A stretch of 64,000 nt of DNA from Macrobrachium rosenbergii. Taxonomy: Eukaryota; Arthropoda; Malacostraca; Decapoda; Palaemonidae. The notes beneath the pieces are model-generated. The model did not search any database, had not been told where the DNA came from, and saw nothing but the letters and a program-made list of their open reading frames with translations. The position numbers were made by a program, and so were the translations under genes. Below, in pieces: positions 59,102 to 64,000 of this stretch. The stretch is taken from assembly GCF_040412425.1 (NCBI RefSeq), contig NC_089741.1, positions 46,887,858 through 46,951,857 on the forward strand, given 5' to 3'. The number at the start of each line of letters is the position of its first letter. The first letter of the stretch is position 1.

Positions 59102-59295
59102 CCGGTCAGACGCCCGTATTAATATTATCATTATTATTACTGGCACAAACCTCTGGGCAAAAATCCTCTCTTTTCTCCACCACACTCCACTCGATTCCTC
59201 TCCTCTGGTACCGTGCAAAATTTGGGGCAGCGCTTGATGTGGTATTGTAATGTTTTCAAATGTCGCGATGTTAATATTATTTCATCAGTTCTATA

Positions 59296-59296
<1 letters not shown>

Positions 59297-59360
<64 letters not shown>

Positions 59361-59374
59361 AATAATGTGTATAA

Positions 59375-59416
<42 letters not shown>

Positions 59417-59471
59417 CATATGTGTATAAATATACATATATATTTATGTATGTATATATATATATATATAT
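59297..59471. repeat. (AAAT)n and (TA)n microsatellite
   Basis: About eight AAAT units, then TA runs with ATGTGTATAAATA interruptions. Confidence 0.93.
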
Positions 59472-59504
59472 GAAAATTTTTATCACACCGTGATTTATAT
59501 ACAA

Positions 59505-59632
59505 TCATGAAGCTACAAGTAAGCCAATATCAAATTCACGCTACCTCGGGAATATCTCCGATGGAGAACTATCACCGGAGATATTCCTGAGGTAACGTGA
59601 ATTTGATATTAACTGACATTTGTAACTTCATG

Positions 59633-59633
<1 letters not shown>
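59505..59633. mobile_element. Near-palindromic hairpin element inserted in (TA)n
   Basis: Two imperfect arms of about 58 bp run from the outer ends (AATCATGAAG / CTTCATGATT) inward through ATATCAAATTCACG and ACCTCGGGAATATCTCCG to a 15-bp loop around ATGGAGAACTATCA. TA repeats lie on both sides. No ORF. It has the shape of a foldback MITE with a TA target. Confidence 0.7.
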
Positions 59634-59718
<85 letters not shown>

Positions 59719-59745
59719 CACATATATATGCATGTGTGTGTGTGC
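59634..59745. repeat. (TA)n microsatellite with short (GT)n end
   Basis: About 80 bp of TA directly after the hairpin element. Confidence 0.97.
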
Positions 59746-60344
59746 GCTGACAATTTATGGCTTAATTTTTGCAGGCTTAAATATACAATATGCCAAATTA
59801 GGTTCAAATTTTCGTACAGTCAAGAGCACAAACTTAGTACTGAGGTATTATGGCGGAGTTGGATTCAGCCCTATTCTATAGGGATGACCTGAATTCTACT
59901 AATGTGCAAGAGTTGAAATTAACTCTTATTTATGTATGGCTGAGTACATTAAGTCACTGTTTCCAAAGAACCAAACCAAATGCACGGGTTGAAATCCCAG
60001 TCAAGGTAGATGCACTTATATTACTTAACAACATTTTGGATGCAGATTCTTTCCCCAGATATAGTAAACTCAATATTAACAGGACACTGTCGGTTTAATA
60101 ACTAAAAATAAAAATAAACTATATCCTATTCAACTCAAATAAGTTCCTCTAAGGTGTTCTTTCGGGATTTTAGTAAGGTTTTCGGGATAAGGATGCCCTC
60201 TCCTAACCTAGCTGCGTCCATTCACAGATACAGAGTTCACTGCTCAAGTTAACATAAGCACAATACGACCTAGGCTGCCAAAATAGCTTGGCATCGTTTG
60301 GGAAACCTGGTTTTTATAGTGGTTGGTTGTGTGTAAGTTTGTTT

Positions 60345-60665
60345 TTATGCTTCTGGTATAAACAATGTAAGCAGACCCTCTTCTGATACAAACAAAAGTA
60401 AGCAGTGCTTCTTCTGATATGAACCATGTAAGCAATGTTTCTTCTGATATAAACAACGTGAGCAGTGCTTCTTGATATGAACAATGTACGCAATGCTTCT
60501 ACTGATATGAACAATGTAAGTGATGCTTCCTTTGATATAATCAATGCAGGCAATGCTTCTTCTGACATGAATATTGCAAGCAATGCTTCTGATGTAAACA
60601 ACGTAAGCAATGCTTGTGATGTTTATATAAACAACGTAAACAATGCTTCATCCGATATAAACAAT
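60345..60665. repeat. Minisatellite, unit about 27-30 bp, about 11 copies
   Basis: Units read GATATAAACAATGTAAGCAA plus TGCTTCTTCT, with loss of some TTCT segments in the right-hand units. Confidence 0.93.
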
Positions 60666-61197
60666 GCAATCATCTTACAAAGATTAGACTACAAAAGGTC
60701 TACTAAAGATAATCTACCTATACGCACTGCGTTCAAAAGCAATCCACAGGCAACGGCCTTGAGACTTCTCTGACCTTTCTGCAACGCCATAGTACGTATT
60801 GAACAATCGATCAATAAATCAATTGAGGAGAATCAAGGGCCGAAGATGTAAATAATGAAGTTAAACCAGGAGCGACATTACCGCAGACTTCCCCTGAACG
60901 ACTGAAAGTTTTATTACTGGAGCTGGATGACCTTGTGCGGTCCAGCTAGGACTCTCTCTCTCTCTCTCTCTCTCTTCATTGGATTCGCATCCCGGGAAAA
61001 GAAACGCCCATGGCGCCTCTGTCAGACTATGTTTAGTGAATAATTATCTGGTAAAGAGTCGACACTGCAGGTCTCATCCATGGTGGGAAATGAGCTTAGG
61101 GGTAGCAACTTCATCCCAAAATGCTGATTGCGAACCAGAAGGGTAACTACTCCTGGATCGAACCCATAAGATGGCAAGCCAGATACACAGATAAAAA

Positions 61198-61199
<2 letters not shown>

Positions 61200-61286
<87 letters not shown>

Positions 61287-61351
61287 TAAAATACATACAC
61301 ATATAATATATATATAAATATAAATATGTATATATGTATACACAGTATAAT

Positions 61352-61446
<95 letters not shown>
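61200..61446. repeat. Two (TA)n arrays with a CA/TAAA middle
   Basis: TA at 61200-61276 and 61370-61443. Confidence 0.96.
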
Positions 61447-61450
<4 letters not shown>

Positions 61451-61800
61451 CATACATACAAAGCTTAGATCTAATCCCGGGATTCAATATGCAAATGTCG
61501 AAGATTATCTCTGACAAAGGAAAGTCTGGCCCAGGATACAGACTGGCGAGAGAAACCAGACGACGCCGGCAAAATGCTTTGTGAGTCTAGGAAGGGTGAA
61601 TGTCACTCCATTCGGGGTGAAATGAGTCCGTGAGGGGTTCCTAGTCTCTACAGAGGGACTGGTTTCGGAGAGGTTTGCTGTGGTAGGGTCAGTGGCAGAA
61701 TTCAGCTTCATTATTTTTGTATAATGCTGCTGACGGGATCAGCCAATGAAGCAAGGGTTTTAAATGAACGTGAATTCTAGCCTCAATGGAGAAGTTAACC

Positions 61801-62000
61801 ATTATTATTATTATTATTATTATTATTGAGGAAGAAGAATCGCTTTCAAACAAACTTCATTAAAAAGAATGGCCGTCTGGATGCCGTTGAGAAACTGACG
61901 GCTATTATTATTATTATTATTATTGTTGTTGTTGTTGTTTTGTTCTGTAAGCTCTACGGCATACTGACGGCTATTATTATTATTATTATTGTTGTTGTTG
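61801..62000. repeat. (TTA)n/(TTG)n arrays with a duplicated spacer
   Basis: TTA at 61801-61826, TTA-TTG at 61903-61938 and again at 61970-62001. Each of the last two is preceded by CTGACGGCTATTATTATT. Confidence 0.93.
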
Positions 62001-62267
62001 TTGTGCATGATGACCATAATCGTACACAAAAAGCAAAAAACCAACTGATCTTTCACGCAAACCTCCTAAAATTAGAAAGCTCCAATGACCCTAACAAATT
62101 AATAAAAGCAAAGAAAACGATTCCATAAAACTGAAATATAAAAGAAAATAAACTAAGAATACCAATTAAGAAACCACGTCACAAAACAAACAAATGAAAG
62201 CGCCCACGAATGCCATCTCAAACCATTACAATTTACAAAAACAAAAACAATGAAAGCGACTGACACT

Positions 62268-62442
62268 TCAAAATTTCACCCTATCCGGGAACTCAAAATT
62301 TCACCCTATCCGGGAACTCAAAATTTCACCCTATCCGGGAACTCAAAATTTCACCCTATCCGGGAACTCAAAATTTCACCCTATCCGGGAACTCAAAATT
62401 TCACCCTATCCGGGAACTCAAAATTTCACCCTATCCGGGAAC
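62268..62442. repeat. Perfect 25-bp tandem repeat, 7 copies
   Basis: Unit TCAAAATTTCACCCTATCCG plus GGAAC starts at 62268, 62293, 62318, 62343, 62368, 62393 and 62418, with no differences between copies. Confidence 0.98.
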
Positions 62443-62664
62443 TCGGGACTCGGGTAGGGATCAACCCACCCCACCACTAACAACATAAGCATGCCGGCAT
62501 TATAAAGGCGGTAATGAAACTTCCTTTATGTTGCGGATAAATGTCTTCATCTTGACAGGAAAACACTACGTTATATATCATTATGGTATGTTAACCAGCC
62601 CCCTTCTTCCTATATTTCAAAAGCAAAGGCAAAAGGAAAAGGCAATCTAATGACCTTTTCTAGT

Positions 62665-63250
62665 CCAGGTTGTAGAATAAGGGAAATGAAAAGGAAGAAG
62701 AGTGCAAAGACCAAGAAGGATAGGAAATAATGGTAAGGATGAAGGATACAAAGAGTAGGGAAAAATGAAAAGGATGGATAAAAAGACCACGAAAAATACG
62801 GAAATGAAAAGGATGGATACAAAGACCACGAAGAATATGGAAAAATGAAAAGGATGGATAGATGGATACAAAGACCACGAAGAATAGAGAAAAATGAAAC
62901 GGGAGAAGGATACAGAGACCAAGAAGAATATGGAAAATGAAAAAAGGATAAAAAGACCAGGAAGAAAAGTGCAAATGAAAAGAAGGTAGGATACAAAGAC
63001 CAGCAGGAATAAGGAAAATGAAAAGGAAGAAGGATACGAAAACCAGGAAGAATATGGAAAAATGAAAAGGAGGATACAAAAGCCAGGAAGAATAGGGAAA
63101 AATGAAAAGGGAGAAGGATACAAAAATAAGAATATGGAAAAAATGGAAGGATACAAATACCAGGAATAGGGAAAAAAGGAAGGATACAAATACCAGAAAG
63201 AATAGGGAAAACTGAAAAGGAAGAGGGATACAAAGACCAGGAAGAATGGG
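62665..63250. repeat. Purine-rich degenerate minisatellite, unit about 38-45 bp
   Basis: Units contain GAAAAGGATGGATACAAAGA, CCACGAAGAATATGGAAAAA and close variants, about 14 copies. The long Phe/Ser/Pro-rich minus-strand ORFs over it are by-products. Confidence 0.93.
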
Positions 63251-63644
63251 TTCTCCTGGAATATGTTCTCTCCTCTACCCTGGTCCTTTTTTCTTAATGA
63301 GTTCTGTAAATCCACCTCCTCCCCCCCCACGTCTCCTCTGTTCAAATCCCAGTGATTCTAATCGTCCGAAATCAATCCCCTTTTCCTTCTCAGCCCTCTT
63401 CCAAAGCTCATTTTGAAACTCGCTTAATCTCGAGTGATGAAAAGTATCCCCGAATGGGGTAGATTGATCATGATCGGTTTTAAAACCTCTCAGATCAATT
63501 TCCTCCTTATTCTCAATTATTTTATTCAGTCCTGCGTTAAAGATCATTTTGGGAAATATTTCAAATATTTCTCCAAATTATTTCACCTTCCTCTTTCAAG
63601 CAGCCTGGTTTGCAACTCGTGTTGAAAATATCCCATGACACATT

Positions 63645-64000
63645 TTTCTTGCAAAAGCAAATAAGTAAAAAATGCTCCGAAGTTTCTCCGGCGCAATCTT
63701 TTTTCTGTACAGCGTATAACCTAGGCCACCGAAAATAGCTCTATTTTTCGGTGGTCTCAGGTAAAATGCTGTATGAGCCACGACCCATGAAACTTTAATC
63801 ACGGCCGGTTGGTGACCTATCCTATATCGTTGCCAAGGGCACGATTATGGCTAACTTTAACCTTAAATAAAATAAAAGCTACTGAGGCTACATGGCTGCA
63901 ATTTCCAGCCCTCTAGCCTCAGTAGGTTTTAAGATCTGAGGGCGGACAGAAAAAGTGCGGACGGACAGACGAAGCCGGCACAATAGTTTTCTTTTACAGC
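63645..64000. mobile_element. Hairpin-rich interspersed repeat, copy 2 (cut by window edge)
   Basis: Same family as 34165-34577 and in the same orientation. The first hairpin is stronger here: CCACCGAAAATAG against CTATTTTTCGGTGG. The second hairpin lacks its loop and inner stem, leaving CTGCAATTTCCAGCC. The element runs off the right edge at CTTTTACAGC. Confidence 0.75.

Noticed and set aside
62610..63345. Three overlapping minus-strand ORFs of 139-232 codons rich in Phe, Ser and Pro
   Set aside because: They lie over a purine-rich minisatellite whose complement lacks stops in several frames; three frames open at once argues against real coding.

Overview
This is eukaryotic DNA, most likely from a decapod crustacean (shrimp, prawn, crayfish or crab). 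It has small exons split by GT-AG introns, very dense and long (TA)n, (GA)n and (GGA)n microsatellites, many minisatellites, and interspersed repeats that look like decapod SINE and MITE families. The taxon is inferred from repeat style and gene content, not from a marker gene.

One gene is convincing. On the minus strand, from about 45.95 kb to beyond base 1, lies a P4-ATPase phospholipid flippase of the ATP8A class. Fifteen exons between 14867 and 84 join without a frame break from before TM1 to the hinge motif GDGAND. They carry the actuator loop DGET, the TM4 motif PISL, the phosphorylation site DKTGT and the nucleotide-domain motif KGAD. TM5-TM10 and the C-terminus lie outside the window. 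The first of these exons needs one nucleotide from an upstream exon. A 1741-nt open exon at 44212-45952 ends in exactly that phase, 29 kb upstream. The favoured model therefore has a 580-residue acidic, low-complexity N-terminal extension ahead of the flippase core: 1395 codons in the window, versus roughly 1150-1250 for a whole ordinary ATP8A protein. This long-range join is an inference.

Layout: 1-10.3 kb holds fourteen flippase exons with short introns and one small MITE-like element. 10.3-14.6 kb is an intron with (TA), (GA) and a 288-nt pure purine tract. 14.6-14.9 kb is the GC-rich exon for TM1. 14.9-44.2 kb is the giant first coding intron, with SINE copies (two of them inverted neighbours), a poly(A)-tailed retroposon, a hairpin-rich repeat and many tandem arrays. 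44.2-46.4 kb is the long N-terminal exon and probable 5' UTR. 46.4-64 kb is upstream or intergenic sequence without a recognised gene. It contains a perfect inverted AGGTCA repeat (ecdysone-response-element type) beside an FTZ-F1-type site at 51.72-51.76 kb, several minisatellites, a (GA)n/spacer composite array, a hairpin element inside (TA)n, and a second copy of the hairpin repeat at the right edge. I saw no rRNA gene, CRISPR array, viral gene or convincing tRNA.
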